Below, one piece after another: positions 33,508 through 46,636 of a stretch of 64,000 nt of DNA. Source of the DNA: Rachycentron canadum. Its lineage: Eukaryota > Chordata > Actinopteri > Carangiformes > Rachycentridae. The notes under the pieces are model-generated. The model was not told the DNA's origin. It did no database searches and was given only the letters and a program-made list of their open reading frames with translations. The stretch is taken from contig CM076659.1 of NCBI GenBank assembly GCA_038496675.1, forward strand, positions 22,542,896 to 22,606,895. Reading direction: 5' to 3'. Both the position numbers and the translations under genes were made by a program. Position 1 is the stretch's first letter. Each line of letters starts with the position of its first letter.

Positions 33508-36500
33508 TCAGAGGTCAGAGGCGACAGGCTGCCTCAGCTGAGTCTGCTTTAGGTGAGCTTTTGTCTGCAGGTGAGCCTTCAGGAAGGTGAGCAGGCGGAA
33601 GTGTTTCCCACAGTCTTGGCAGCTGTACGGCGTCTCTCCAGTGTGGATGCTGCGGTGCCTCATGAAGCTGGTGGCCAGGTTGAAGGTCTTGGAGCAGAGA
33701 GAGCACCTGTAGGGTTTCTCTCCAGTGTGGGTGTACCTGTGGTCCCTCAGCAACTCCTTTAGGCGATAACTCTTCCCGCAGATGTCGCAGTGGAACGGTT
33801 TCTCTCCCGTGTGGCTCCTCTGGTGAACTTTGAACTGCGATGGGTTGGGGAACTTCTTGCCACAGACTTCGCAGGTGATGATAGAGTCCCTGGCAGGCAG
33901 CTCATCGGCAGGGAGCTCGTGTGAGTGTTTGCTGATGACGTGGTTCTTCAGGCGGCGGTAGCTCTTCCCACAGATGGAGCAGAGCTGCCGCTCTCCGGTG
34001 TGGATCACCTGGTGGCTGCGCAGATTGGCAGCCTGGGTGAAGCCCTTACCACAGGTGGAGCAATGGTACGGCCGGACCTCCTGGTGCACCAGCTTGTGGC
34101 GCGTCAGATGGCAGGCATGGTAGAAGCTCTTCCCGCAGATGTCACAGATGAAGGTCTTTTCGAAGTGTGTCATCCTGTGAGTTTTCAGCACACTGATGCA
34201 GGAGTAGCCCTTTCCGCAGATGTCGCAGTGGCAGCTTTTCTCTCCAGTGTGTCGGGCCTTCACGTGCAGGTTGCGGTGAGCTTTGTGGTTGAACCGTTTC
34301 GGGCAGTAGTCACAGGTGTACGGCAGCAGCCCGTGCTCCTTGATCTCATGTTCACGGAGCTTCAGGATGCCAGTGAACAACAACCCGCAGACTGAACACA
34401 AAGGGTGGGACTTCTTCTGGTGGTCTGAGAGTCGCTCTGCATTTGGAAACAACATCCCGCACTGAGAACACTGCTGGTGGGCTTCTGATGTCTCTGCAGT
34501 CTGCACTTTTGCATCTTTTTTCCTCCGGCTACGGCGCTGCTTCCTGCTGCGAGCGGCAGAGCCTCCACCCTCCTCTGAGCCGGGTGGAGCTGAGGATGGG
34601 CGAGCATATTCATGGTCAGGGAAATCAGCCTGAGGGGAAGGGGAGGAGGAGGAGGAGGAGTCTTTGCTGTGCAGAGTTGTCACTTCTCCTGCTGCCTCAG
34701 AGGAACTGGTTTTATCTTCACCTGCAAACCAAGAACACAAGGTCAATGTGTGTGTCTGGGAGCAAGAACTGGTCATTGTCATTTCAGCCATCATTGATTT
34801 AAGAAGCTTCTGACATGACACAAAGCTTCTGTCAGTCTGTGTGAGGACAGAAACAGATCTTCAGTCTGATCTCTTTCAGCTAGATCTTCATTTTCTGCTG
34901 CAGCAGAATTTTGTCACCATCAGGTCACAGTAAAAAAAAATCTAACACAGTAGGTTCCAGCTCCTTATATCCATTAACTAAATAAAAGCCAGATAAATAA
35001 TGTGATTATTATTATTAATGATAATATTAATAGTTTAAAAATGTTATCTGATGGACAACAAGCTGTTTTTTTTTTTTAAGAGATAAACTTACTTTAATCA
35101 CACAATCTTTCTGGCTGCACTGAATAAAAATAGAGGGTCTAGTCTTTATTTACTAAGGTAAATTGCTGAATCAGAGCTCCATTGATGATGGCTTTTTATA
35201 TTCCTAATGCACACATGAACTCAGTCTTGGAGTTGATTGAACCAACTCAGATCAGCTGTTCTGGAACAGAAAACCTTCTGTTTGAGTTTCTCATCTCAGG
35301 GTTCATCAACTCTGAGTTCAGGGTCAGACTAAGAGTTTTTTAAATCTGCCTTCTGGAATAGACCCCAAAAAAGACTTAACCCTTCAGTAACTGTATCATA
35401 TTTCAGTAGGCAAGAATGAATCCCTCTGTATGTAACATTGTAAATAGGAGTACTGCTTTAACTGTGTGTTCACAGGAGCTTAGTAGCTGTGCACATCCTG
35501 ACCACAACAAGTGATATTTTCACGCCATCACTCTCTGGGTGCTATGGAGCCTACTTCTGAACAAAACCCATATGTTCCGACTCTTTGTCAGTCCTTTCAC
35601 AGTGGTTACCAATGTTTTCCTCTGCATGTCTCCTCCGTCCGGTGAGCTCACCATTAGCATTGGCAGCGCTCTGCAGTGAAACAAGCAGACACTTGGAGTC
35701 GACAGTGGCACTCTACAAAACAGGAAACAGTGGACAGTGTTCAGGTCTGTTCAGTATTGGCTCTCTGCTTCTCTGACTATTGCTGCAGATTCACTCACTG
35801 ACCCCATAAACCAGGATGTAGGTCCGCTCTGGGGGGGGGGACTCATCTCCACCGTCCTCACCTGTAACACACAAAGAACAGTGGAAACACTAGTTACCAG
35901 CTTAGGGTTAACTGCTTTGGAGACTTCCTCTGTCCTTAAGGTGGAAACAAGAGTCAGAGTCAGTTTTGCCGTTCATTTCTTCATTGATCAGCGGGTTGGC
36001 CAATGTCCAACACAAGACTTCCCAGTCACCCAAGGACTCTGTAATGTTTCCAGGAATCTTCCTCCACAAGTCAAGGACAAGTAAAAGCACCAACATTTAT
36101 CAGCAGAGCAAAAGAAAAGGTTGCAGCTGGAGGTGTTTCTACATCTATTTCTTCTATTTGAGTCCAGCAACAGAGTCACAATAAAGACTGATGGAAAACA
36201 CTGAAGACAATCTTGTAACTTTGTAACTTTCCATTTCTCACAGCAGCTGCTGACAGCTCAGAACAGTCAGTGTAGGTTTGATGAAAAACAAATGAAGAAA
36301 TGTCTGACATCTGTTTAAACTGGTCTGAGCATCATTGTAAGGTTTTTTACATCACAACTTTTAATTCTATTGGATGTTGTCAACTATGTTTAAGTGAAGT
36401 GGAATCCTTTAAATACATACAGTATGTGTTACTGCTGATGGTGATTTGTTTACTTCTGCGTTGAGCCCAAATGAATCTGCTGCTTCTGTTTCCCTGCTGC

Positions 36501-38028
36501 TTCCATTGGACAAACATTTCCACCACAGCCAAGCATAAAACACTCTGCCTTTTGAATTAATTGTTTTTATTGATAAATAGAAAATGCAGATAAAAACCAG
36601 TACATTGGAACACACCAACTGTCACAGCACAGGCCAGTTTTCTGTGTAACAGCAGCCACAAAGCTCCAGGCTCACCTTGAGCTGTCTGTGTCTTCATTAA
36701 GACCTCACTGCTCTCATCAGACTGCAGGGCTCCTGGAGTCTCCTCCTGCTTCACAGCAGCCAGTTCAACCATCTCCAGGATTTTCTCCACAGCTTCAACA
36801 CACAGACTGTCCACCAGAGCACCAAGTTTCTCCTTAAAGAACCAAATGATCAAACATCCAGGAAATACAAACAAACCATTGACACAGAATTATGAGTTAA
36901 ACTTCCACATGCTTTTAAATACTTAGTCATTTTAAATGAGCATTGAGTGAACATTTTAAATAATAATCAAAATAGTATAGATTACTATCAATTAACTGAA
37001 TATTGTATAAAGTGGTAGGTACAATATCAAAGCATCCTATTTTACAATCTCTCCAAAATCAGAATCTGTGAAGTGACTACAGCTGTCAGATAAAGACACA
37101 TCTACTTGTAAGTACAGTACTTGAGTAAATCTACTTAGTTATTTTCCATCTCTGTCTTGGTTGAAAAAAAAAAAAAAAAAGACGCCACTTTTGATTCTGT
37201 AAAGCTGCAACAGGATAAATGTTGAATTTAATATTTCAATGAATATATACACGTTTATTCAACATTGAAAATAAGTGTTCATTGCACCACTGATCAATAC
37301 TGAGGAAGGGATGCTGAACAGTAGCAGGGGCGGGTCATTTTCTTTGTAGCACTTATTATCAGCCCTTCGAATCTAAATGGTTTGTTATGATATTGTACTT
37401 TGTTTTACAGTGCGTGAAAGTTAGCCAACAACCTGAAGATGTTTAAGGGTAGTTCGGCGTGAACTCGAGAACTTTTAGAGTGAGCGATGACTTAAACTGC
37501 TTAAATTAGAGGTTTTGTAAATGGAGTTTGGTGTGTCGCTACACTACACTTCGCTTTTCACAATGCACTTATCGTGCCCCCAGGCTAGGGGAACTATTAG
37601 CCCCCGGCACTTTTAGTGTCGGATCCGTCTATTGTAGGATCACTGGCGTCCGTTAAGTCACAACATAAGCGCTTTTAATATGTATACAATCACTGACATT
37701 GCTTAAATTAGACGATTTTAAAATGGAGTTCTGTACATGAATGCATGCGAGTGTACTGTCAAGCTGATGATTTACCATTACATTAACTAACGGTAAATAT
37801 TTAAACCACGATACTATCACTCAAACACATCTGTCAAACACCGGGACCGGAAGAGTTAAGCTTACGTTTGCTGTTGGTTAGTTAGCCGCTGTAGCTTACC
37901 TCAGTTTCAGGATTTTGTTTATTTAAAGACACTTTCTCCGCCGCGGTGAAAATCTCCGCCACCACTGCCTTGGCCAGGTTATTCACAATGAACGCCACTT
38001 CATTTTTAAAAGTGATTAAATCGACCAT
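33508..38028 (-). CDS. C2H2 zinc-finger protein, three exons, 11 fingers
   Basis: Exons, minus strand: 38028-37900, 36832-36676 and 34721-33508, joined in phases 0 and 1, giving 499 aa. Splice sites are ACTGAG|GTAAGC, TTTAAG|GAGAAA, CTCAAG|GTGAGC and TTTGCAG|GTGAAG. The leader of about 95 residues (from MVDLITFKNE) is predicted helical and rich in Val, Ala and Glu. A Ser/Glu-rich linker follows, then a basic stretch QRRSRRKK that fits a nuclear localisation signal. The C-terminal part has 11 finger units, several with the TGEKP linker. One (starting QLCSICGKSY) is shortened and another pair near the start has longer His spacing. It is probably a sequence-specific nuclear regulator, with targets unknown. 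The exon count and phases match the other zinc-finger gene at 532-3247, suggesting the same gene class. Confidence 0.85.
34722..36675. other. Intron 2 of the second zinc-finger gene
   Basis: This intron is 1,954 bases. It contains a MITE-like fragment at about 35225-35375. The rest is AT-rich with a G9 run at about 35831. Short open frames here show no family features. Confidence 0.5.
35225..35375. mobile_element. Small MITE-like fragment
   Basis: The block ggaacagaaaaccttctgtttgagtttctcatctcagggttcatcaactctgag, closed by ctgccttctggaatagacccc, resembles a fish non-autonomous DNA transposon with internal symmetry. There is only one copy in the window, so boundaries are uncertain. Confidence 0.4.
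36833..37899. other. Intron 1 of the second zinc-finger gene
   Basis: This intron is 1,067 bases with a poly-A run at 37164-37181. It is relatively CpG-rich toward exon 1 (37440-37680), consistent with spread from a CpG promoter. No other feature is seen. Confidence 0.5.
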
Positions 38029-38130
38029 ATTGAAGATTTCTTTCACTAGCAACAAACGGCTAAAGGCACTAATGCGGGTAAAGGAAATGACGTAATTGTC
38101 TCGTCCAACGGTTAATGCTTTTCAAAGTAA
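38029..38130 (-). promoter_or_regulatory. Probable promoter of the second zinc-finger gene
   Basis: The first 100 bases upstream of the ATG contain aatgacgtaattg at about 38087-38099. This is a CRE/ATF-like site, in a modest CpG cluster with no TATA box. Position and composition fit a TATA-less promoter; the start site is inferred. Confidence 0.4.
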
Positions 38131-39939
38131 AGGTAGTACTGCTGTGCTGATTTTAGAAAATACTGTCAATAGAACAACAGTTCTATTGACGAGCTACAGA
38201 TTTGATATCAATTTAAAACGGTTTCTTGTTAATTAAGAATCAAGAATTTTGATTTATGGTTTTTAAATTGTTAAACTTCAACCAAAGCATTAGTCTAGAG
38301 GTTTTCCAAACAGAAATATGAAAAAAAAATTTTAAATGCATTTTAATTAAAAAAATTGATATGGCATGCCATTATATTTTAATATTGGCTACCACAGATT
38401 TCCACATTGGAATTTTTCTACCTCTAATCTTTTTATGTGTAACTATGCTTTTTTACTGCCAGATCCTGAAAATACACTTTGTTGTGTTTGTTGATACAAC
38501 ATATCCAATATATTGTGACATTTGGTAAATTAAACCTAAATAAACCTATTCTGCAGTGTTTGTGTTGTGTTGATATAACAATACAAATAAAATTTCCAGT
38601 GTTTCCAAAAATACTTTGTTTTTAATTCGTCACCCCGCACCTGCTGCTGTACATACATATAATAATAAACAAACTTTTTTTAAATATTACATTTAAATTA
38701 CATTCCTTAACAGAGCTTCAGGCTGTTCAATGCTTGACGGGCAGTCAAACAATAAAACACCACCAGGAATAAAACACTGAATATCTTCTTATTTTCCAAA
38801 ACCACAGATAAAAAAACATATTCTCAGTACAATACAATGATAAACACACAGACGGAGACATTTTCATTTACATCGTCCTCAAACAGTTCACATCTTCCAG
38901 AACAGACTGAGTCCAGATCCTGAGGACAACCTGACTCTAAGTGGCAGTCCTTGTTACATTAACTTGACGTTGGCATTTCTGGGAGCACAGAGAAATTGCT
39001 GACTGTTTATTATTTTATCACAATCAGCAGCCTCTACTTTGTTTTTGAAAAGTCCTGGAAAAGCCAGACAAAAAGGAACAACTTTACTGGTTTTTTAAAG
39101 GGTGGTTAGCTTGCAAATGCACAAATATTTCTTTATCACATGATCATGTTGATGCCTTTGAGCTCACATTTGACATCACCAGTTAACATGGTGGCAACAT
39201 TTCCTGAAGCACAGGTAACGTAATATAACTTATTCAATAACCAATTTAAATGTTAGCAAGATAAACTATTATACAACAGCTAATATTTTAGCATGCTAAC
39301 ATACCCACATATAATGCATTTTAAATTGTGTAAGGAAATGTTTGCTGCTACTGTAGAATAGTAACCACAGGCTAATATATTAACATACTTTGCATGCTAA
39401 CATACAAACATCCAAATTTGACATTGTACATAACCAAGTGTCTAAGTTTATAGCCCACTGGTTAGTTTAGCACACTAACAGTAGCACTGAAGTCTTACGT
39501 TGTATTTTGCCAATTAACATTTATTTGCATAGAAGGAAATGAAATGAAAGAACAAAAATGTTTACATACAAATGCTCTATTATTAATAAAGTCTGTTAGT
39601 TCCAGTTACTTAGCATGCCAAATTATCAAAAGGAGATGGAGCTCCACTTCACTGCAGTTTTGCTCTGTTAAATAGCTAAGATTTGTCCAAAAATTGGTCA
39701 CTAAGTGCTTTTTTGAAAATAAATAAATAAATAAATAGATAAATAAATAAATAAATACATGGCCTGAAAAGTCAGTAAATTGAGCAACAAAGTCACTAAG
39801 TTGGCAACATGAACTATTTAGCTACTAAAATTAAAAACCTTCCATCGTAGCATTAGATGTGTTCATTGATTGTCTGAGCTCCCAGACAGAGGAGCCAATC
39901 AAACCCTGTGCTCCCAGAACAGAAATGTCACATCAACCT
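38131..39939. other. Spacer downstream of vsx1
   Basis: AT-rich and non-coding. Its right part should be the vsx1 3' UTR; minus-strand AATAAA candidates are near 39523 and 39006. An AAAT-type microsatellite lies at 39717-39758. No gene is seen. Confidence 0.5.
39717..39758. repeat. (AAAT)n microsatellite
   Basis: Plus-strand run of aaataaataaataaatag-type units, about ten copies with one substitution. It is probably in the vsx1 3' UTR or just past it. Confidence 0.85.
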
Positions 39940-42900
39940 TCAGCTGTGTTCGTCTAAGTCGCCGCTGCTCTGCCGCCGAGGCGAGGAGCCACACCTCCCT
40001 CCCTCCTCCTGCTGCTGCTGTTTGGAGGAGCTGGACAGGTCAATGGCCACCTCTTCCTCCATGTCGTCATCCTCCTCCTCCAGCACCTCTTCCTCCTCCC
40101 CTGCCTCATGCTCCACCTCCCGGGCCTCGCCGCTACCCCGTCGCTCCGTGGCATCGCAAAAGGAGTCAGAGTGAGCAGAGTCAGACGCTGGGGGGCTGGA
40201 ACATTTTTTGGCCATTTCTAAAGACTTTTTGTGCATTCCTGTGAGGACAGAGACAGAGAGAGAGATTCAGTCCAGTCTGCACGATTCAAGTTACCTTTTT
40301 TAAGATGTTAAATTCTTAACAATTAATCTTTAAAATCATAAAACACTAAAATACATGACATGACATTTGCTTTAGGCATCCACACAAAGTTCAGTGTTTA
40401 TAAGACTATTTGGCTTCATCAAAACGCGCAAAAACTAGGAGCCACAAAGGAGACATCTTGGCCCATGGGCTCCTGGTTACGGCTCTGATTCTGAACTCAT
40501 TATGAACATTATGATGTTTGTTATCAATATAATTCTGTGTTTACAGTTATAAAGAGTACGTTTATGGGCTACAGCTGTATATCACGAAGGAAAGCTAAGA
40601 ACATATGGGTCTGATCATGAATTTTTTTTTTTTATTTATGCAAATATTAAACAGTGAGCCGCTGTTTTGTTGTTACACAAAAAGAGATTCATGTTATCAT
40701 TATATTTAAAAAAGGACACAGCTTTTCTTTTCATATCACTGAATTTGCAGAAAATGTCCTTTTAACATTCAAATCTATTGAACTTTGAACATAAAATCTA
40801 ACAGTATCAAGACTGAAAACTGCAGTGTAAATTCTTTTATTTGATTAAAATATAAAACTTTTTCTGAGTAAGAGGGATTAACAGATTTATATATAACATA
40901 TGCCTTTGTTCACGTTTCATTGTCTCCAGGGGTTTAACATATTTAGTTGCATCCTGATGATGCCTCAGGATTTATATGCTGTAAATACTGTTGATGTGAT
41001 GTGGGATCACAGGTGAAGTCTACACATAGAGCTCACGCCTCACATTTTTAAATAGAAACTACTTGAAGCTCCTGACACTGGCCAAAATAAATTCACTTTA
41101 CTGTAACACCTAAAAAAAACACCTAAGGGCTGTGGCACAGTTTGGTTAATTAATGGTTTGATTTGGTTGATTAATGTTAATATTTTTTCCCAGTGTGTTT
41201 TCATTGTGTTACGGAGCCTCTGTATTGATGCGTGGTGTGGTGCATGTGCGTGGCACTGACGTGCATGCGGCTCACCGAGCAGCCAGGGGGCGCAGGATCC
41301 CATCATGCCGTTCTTGGCAGAGTTGAGGATGGACTCGGGCAGTGGGATGGAGTGTCGCACCATCGCCCCGTACAGACCATACTCTGCCATGACGCTGCTG
41401 CGACCCCAACACTTTTCTCGCTTACGCCACTTTGCCCGCCGGTTCTGAAACCACACCTGGAAAAAATTACAAGAAAAGAAATTCAGATATAAATACAAAA
41501 AAAATCAGTCTGAACTCACATCTAATCCAGGTATTCATGGAACCAATCAGGCATCAATAAGATTTTAAATTTTGAAAAGAGAAAATATTAAAGTTTGAGC
41601 TATAAATGAACCTTGATTTCAGAATTTTTTTCAACTTATGTTCTTTCCTGTTCAATAATCATCTTCAGACCCCTCAGATTTCTCTTGCGACCCATTAGAA
41701 GGTCCCGACCCACATGCTGGGAACCAGTTACTCTAAAATATATGTGATCAAACCATTCAGCAGAATATAAAGGTCATTTTTAAGAGACAGCTGTGACTGC
41801 CTTAATCTGTCATTTAGTATATTTTCTTTGCATGTTTTTAATTCACTGCTTTTTATTTACTTTAAATGTCATTTGTCTTTTGACAGACAAAAACGTTATG
41901 AATATTAAGTTTCATCTGTAAATAACACAATCACACTGTTTGTCTTTGAATATACAGAAAATAATGATGCATATTATGATGTATCATATACCCATATATC
42001 ATACATGACTTATTTTTCCTCATGAGCTTTTTCTGTAATTTAAAAGTAACATTAACTCTGCGTCATACAGACTTTAAATTCATCCTGCAGAGGAGTCAGC
42101 TGACTCTGACGTGATCTGTCAGATGGTTATCAGTGATCGATCAGCTGTCTCACCTGTATTCTGTCCTCAGGCAGCTCTGTCTTCATGGCCAGCATCTCTC
42201 GGGCGTAGACATCAGGGTAATGAGCTTCGTGAAAAGCTTTCTCCAGCTCCTCTAGCTGGTGGGAGGTAAACACCGTCCTGCAGCACAGAACGCAACGTCA
42301 CACAACAGACACATAAACACCAGCACACACTCGACAGTTTTCATTGGGATTCATCTCAGCTTTCTGTTAAAATCATCTGAGCCCAAACCGATTTCAGAGC
42401 AAACGTCTGTGTTAAAGGCTTAAATCGCTTTCTATTTCAATCTTCAGGACACGTTTTATTTCTTAAGTAACATATTTTTAAAATATGCTTTTTTTTTAAA
42501 AAATATATATATATTTTTAAAAACAACTGAATCTCAAAAACCACAATAAATACAAACTATGCAAAGACAAATAATGAAAATGATTTTGTTTAACATTTTA
42601 CCTTTAAAAAAAAGATAATGTAATTAATAATTAATAAAAGTATTATAACTGTGTTATTGGAAGTGTCTTATTAGCTGCTTGTTGAGTTTAAATCAATCAA
42701 CCTGAAGTTTTTTTTCCATAAATAAATAACAGAAACATTGAGTTAAGATGTGTTTCTATTTATGATGTCGACTCTTTTTGCTGTTTAAATCCTCACAGAT
42801 CAGCTTTGATTGAGCTTCACAGACTGAGGCCTCTGCTGAGGACATAAAGACTCACCTGTGTCTCCTCTTCTTTCTCTTCTGAGAGTTTCCTGAACTTTTG

Positions 42901-43997
42901 GAGTCGTTTCTGTCGGAGAGACACTCCTCATCTTCAGGAGGAAGAGCAGAGGAGAGTTTTAGTGACTGGCTCTAGTTTTATTTTCAAATCATCCAATTTA
43001 CTCAATTGATTCAAGCAAAAAAGAAAAACTAAAAAGTTCATTTCTTTATTCACAGACGTTATTTAATCTTTTTCTTTTTAATTTATTAATGGAGTCAAAT
43101 TAAATAAAATGAAGTGAAATCTCCGCCGAATCCAGTTAAATGAATCTAGATGAACAGATTCTGTTCTCTCTCTCCCTTTTTTTTTTTTTTTTTAGTGAAG
43201 CAGCAACAAACTGGACTAAAGTGACCATGAAACCCGAGTGGAGCCGAACTCAGCCGATCATTTTTATCAGGGCCGCCAATTAAAAGTCACAAATGTGCAC
43301 AACAATATATCATTTAGAGAAAAACAATAACAAATCAAATATAATCATATGTAAAGAGCCAAAGAAAAGAGGTTTTAGGAGCCGAGCCAAAGGGTTTGTT
43401 TTTAAAACGCTGTTAAGAGAAAAAAGACAAAAGTAAGAAATAAGCTATAATTTTAAAAAAAAAGTCCAGTTCTGAGTTTCAGTGTGAAAAAACTGCTTCA
43501 GAGACACAAAGATCCACCATGGGCCACTTTCCACATGAAGAGTGAAAGCGAGCCGGGCCGAGCCGAGCCGTACCGGAGTAGGCGTCCCTCTGGGCCTCCA
43601 GGTTCTGCAGGTAGTGGCTGTCGGCCCGGGCCTGCAGCAGCGGCAGGTGTCCGGGCAGGAAGCATTGAGCTCCGGCGGGCTGCTGAGCCGCGAGGCTGCA
43701 CAGGAAGCCGAGGCCGAGCGGCAAAGACCCTCCCGGGAAGGAGAACCCGCCGAGGCCGCCGCCGGCTCCCTGCGGCTCCGTCCCGGCCCCGGAGCACGCC
43801 GCCGACAGGCCCGAACCCGGGGCACCTCCGGGCTGCTGCCGCGCCTGCAGGTCCGACTCCAGGCCCAGCAGGTCGGTGATGGCAAAGCCTTTAGACCGGA
43901 ACCCGGAGCCGTGCAGCCGGGACTTATCGATCCCAAATCCCGGAGATAACATCTTCACTTTAGGCTTTTCTTCGCCGATCTCTTCCCGGCCCGTCAT
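39940..43997 (-). CDS. vsx1: Visual system homeobox 1 (VSX1), five exons
   Basis: Exons, minus strand: 43997-43574, 42931-42856, 42277-42154, 41456-41276 and 40238-39940, all phases consistent, giving 367 aa (human is about 365). An N-terminal octapeptide-like motif GFAITDLLGLE lies near residues 37-47, then a Gly/Pro/Ala-rich region, then a basic run KRKKRRHR. The homeodomain is at about 163-222, with HYPDVYAREMLA and WFQNRRAKW (Gln at recognition position 50). The CVC domain follows (REKCWGRSSVMAEYGLYGAMV through SCAPWLLG). The C-terminus is acidic, with VAIDLSSS. The MTGRE start, ITDLLGLE and VAIDLSSS match VSX1 better than VSX2. VSX1 is known as a nuclear retinal bipolar/interneuron transcription factor. 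I chose the ATG at 43997 because it gives the family's MTGR start; the frame is open further upstream. Confidence 0.95.
40239..41275. other. vsx1 intron 4
   Basis: A 1,037-base AT-rich intron. It separates the end of the CVC core (SCAPWLLG) from MHKKSLEMAKK. No repeat or extra exon is seen. Confidence 0.55.
41457..42153. other. vsx1 intron 3
   Basis: The intron splits the homeodomain directly before VWFQNRR, a common site in paired-class homeobox genes. It is AT-rich with no repeat or extra exon. Confidence 0.6.
42278..42855. other. vsx1 intron 2
   Basis: A very AT-rich 578-base intron with poly-A/T tracts near 42480-42530. It contains nothing else recognisable. The phase 2 junction falls at the Arg codon before TVFTSHQ. 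Confidence 0.55.
42932..43573. other. vsx1 intron 1
   Basis: A 642-base intron with a poly-T run at about 43178-43193. Apparent open frames here are read-through from exon 1 past its donor (TCCG|GTACGG). No other feature is seen. Confidence 0.55.
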
Positions 43998-44240
43998 GCT
44001 GCTCATCAGGGGGTAAAATGGTCCTTCAGCACTGAGGATGAGGATGAGGATGATGATGGTCAGATCGGGATAGTCCGGGTGGCGGGCTGCATTTATCCCG
44101 CTCCCGTCTCCAGGGGTCAAAGCAACATCCAATCAGAAGTGAGAGAAGTGAGAGGGGGAGTTTCCCTCTTTTCTCCCCTCAATCCCAGAGGATTAATTGC
44201 CACCAATTTTCCTTCAATCCGATCAGGATTTTCTCTGCGA
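43998..44240 (-). promoter_or_regulatory. vsx1: vsx1 5' UTR and proximal promoter
   Basis: Upstream of the ATG there is a CCAAT-type motif (atccaatcaga at about 44129-44139) and a cluster of photoreceptor/neural-type sites: aatccc at 44181, ggattaattg at 44190-44199 and tcaatcc at about 44214. GGATTA/TAATCC is the OTX/CRX core and TAATTG/TAATTA a paired-homeodomain core. These are known motif classes; their use here is inferred. Confidence 0.5.
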
Positions 44241-46547
44241 ACAGAGGAGCAGGAGGAAGAGGAGGAGGGGAGGAAGAGGAGAGTTTAATTTATGTTGTTT
44301 ATCTTTGATCAGAGTCGAGCTGCCACACTGATCAATGCTCTATCAATACTGAGAGAAGGGGACTGACAACCTGAGAACCAGCAAGTAAAACATCACAGTT
44401 TGTCCCAGTGCTGAAAAATCAGTGAAATGAATCCTGACTTCTGAAAAAAATCACATGAAAAACAGGAAAATCAAACGAAAATATAGATGTCTATTGTCAG
44501 AGAAAACAAAAATAAAAATAAAACAAGAATAAATATGAATACAGACAAATAAAGAATAGAAGTGAAATAATAATTATGTGAATATCTCCTGCTTTGATTG
44601 ATCAGGAAGCCTATTCATTTATTGATATTTATTTGTTGATTCGTTTAGGGTTAGTTCATCAATATTAAAGTAATTCTAAAGTTAGTTTATATAATTAATG
44701 AAATATTTTAAACAATACGTTTAAAAAAAAGGCCAAAGAATAAATCAAATTAAAAAAGAAAATTAAAAAGATAAAACAGGCTGAAAGGCTGAAACAGAAA
44801 AATTAATAAATACAAAAATAATGTGACACTGGTTTTAACAACTAAAATGTAAAGATGAAAGAAGAGGAAAATATAAAAACCAAGGTAATGAACAAAAAAA
44901 CTGAAAATAACAAATATATTAATAAATGAAAGGCGCAACAATGCCTGGTTCAACCTGAAGAAACTGTGTAGTGATCAAGTATTGGGAATAAATAAAGGAC
45001 TCAATCTTGCAAATAATAAAAACAATTGTGTCAGTGTGAGTCACTGTCATTTGGCTGCAAATTTGTTCACACTTAAAAATGTCTGTTATTGTATTTCTGT
45101 TATTTATATATATATATTTTTTTTTCTTTTTTTTTTTTAATTGAATGAATCTTTTCTTTTGCTTTGTAAAACATTGCAGCAGATTTTTTCATCATTCGTT
45201 CTGAATTCATAAACAAATTGTTCCTGCAATCGTTTTTCTGCTGTTTCACTGCACACAATAAATAATAATATGTCACCAGTGTGTGGTTGAAGTGAATCTT
45301 TAATCTGTTTCATTAAATTTGACTCTCAGTGAAACTGTGACGTAAAAACAGAAACAGAGAGAAGCAGATTAAAGTTAAAAATAGGCTGAAATTTGCTTTA
45401 ATTATCTCTGATAAGTAGATTCCTCTAATTGCTTTTTAAAACCAGTTGACCATTTTCTACCTTCTTACACACACACACACACACACACACACTCGCTGCC
45501 TGCCAGCCTGCAGTCAATCTCCAGGGATTAAACACTAACTTGGCCCTAATTTCCAAACTGACTTTCATCATGAGGAGCTGATTTTCACTCTGACTGTTTG
45601 TGTCAGTGTGATGTCGTCTCATCTGCGACACAGCTCGCACAGCCAGTTACACACAACCCACACACTGCCAGCTCCCAAAATCATATATTTGTTCAGACCA
45701 GTGTTTTCAGAGAAGCTTCAGTGTTTTGTTTTGTTCCTTCCTTTTTGAAACGTATCCCTCAGATGCCCTTGTCTAATACAGAGCATCTGGTCTAAATATA
45801 TTTAAGGTGACATCTTACATCCTAATCTTCACCTGCAGGTAAAGGCAAATTTTCATCTTGTGGAAATTAATTTAAATGGAGTTGAAGCTTTTTTTTTTTT
45901 CTGAAATCTTCACATGGAGGAAAAAATTATTCTTTTTATTTCTTGCAGGTGATTTTTATTCTGAATGAAATAAAGACATATTTGTGTATTTATACAGTTA
46001 TAATATTCCTATTTTTCTTTTTCTTTTTGATATAGTTTTCCATGTTACACACCTGACTATCTGCTTTAAGATGTGCGAACATGAAGAGGAATGACTATCG
46101 TTGTCATTACAGTAGAATATTAGGAGATTTTTTTTATTGCTCCCTTGCTAACATTACACCAACGGCTGTTTACTGACAAGTCTCACTAAGAACTTGTTGT
46201 GTTTACAAGACAAGATGTTATTGATGTAATTGATTCTCTGAGCTGTTTCTTCAGGGCAGACTGACACTACAGTGACTCCATATCACACAGGGATGAGGCA
46301 GTCTGAGCGAGCTGGAGCCAGCTGGTTAGAGAAGAGGACTGAACTTTGATTTCTTCAACACTGGTAAGTAAACAGCTGTTAATGCTAATGTTAGCTGTGT
46401 AGCAACAGCAACACTAAAAAAAACCCTCATGATGGTATTCAGGATTGTATGGAGGACCCTCACTGACAACACAATCCATTTCCAGCCAGGTGAGGACACA
46501 ATGTCTCTGCTTTTAAATCAGTCTTCACTCAAACTGGTACAAGACTG
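44241..46547. other. vsx1 upstream region, part 1
   Basis: Non-coding. It is very A-rich from 44440 to 45000, with a short CA microsatellite at 45469-45493. No exon or transposon is recognised. Confidence 0.45.

Positions 46548-46634
<87 letters not shown>
46548..46634. repeat. (TG)n microsatellite
   Basis: Uninterrupted TG dinucleotide tract of about 87 bases on the plus strand. A pure tract of this length is expected to be polymorphic. Confidence 0.95.

Positions 46635-46636
<2 letters not shown>

Noticed and set aside
43484..43949. Plus-strand open frames opposite vsx1 exon 1
   Set aside because: GC-rich shadow frames with no start context or homology.
39940..43997. Calling the homeobox gene vsx2
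   Set aside because: ITDLLGLE near the N-terminus and VAIDLSSS near the C-terminus are VSX1-type, and the acss1 neighbour fits the vsx1 locus.
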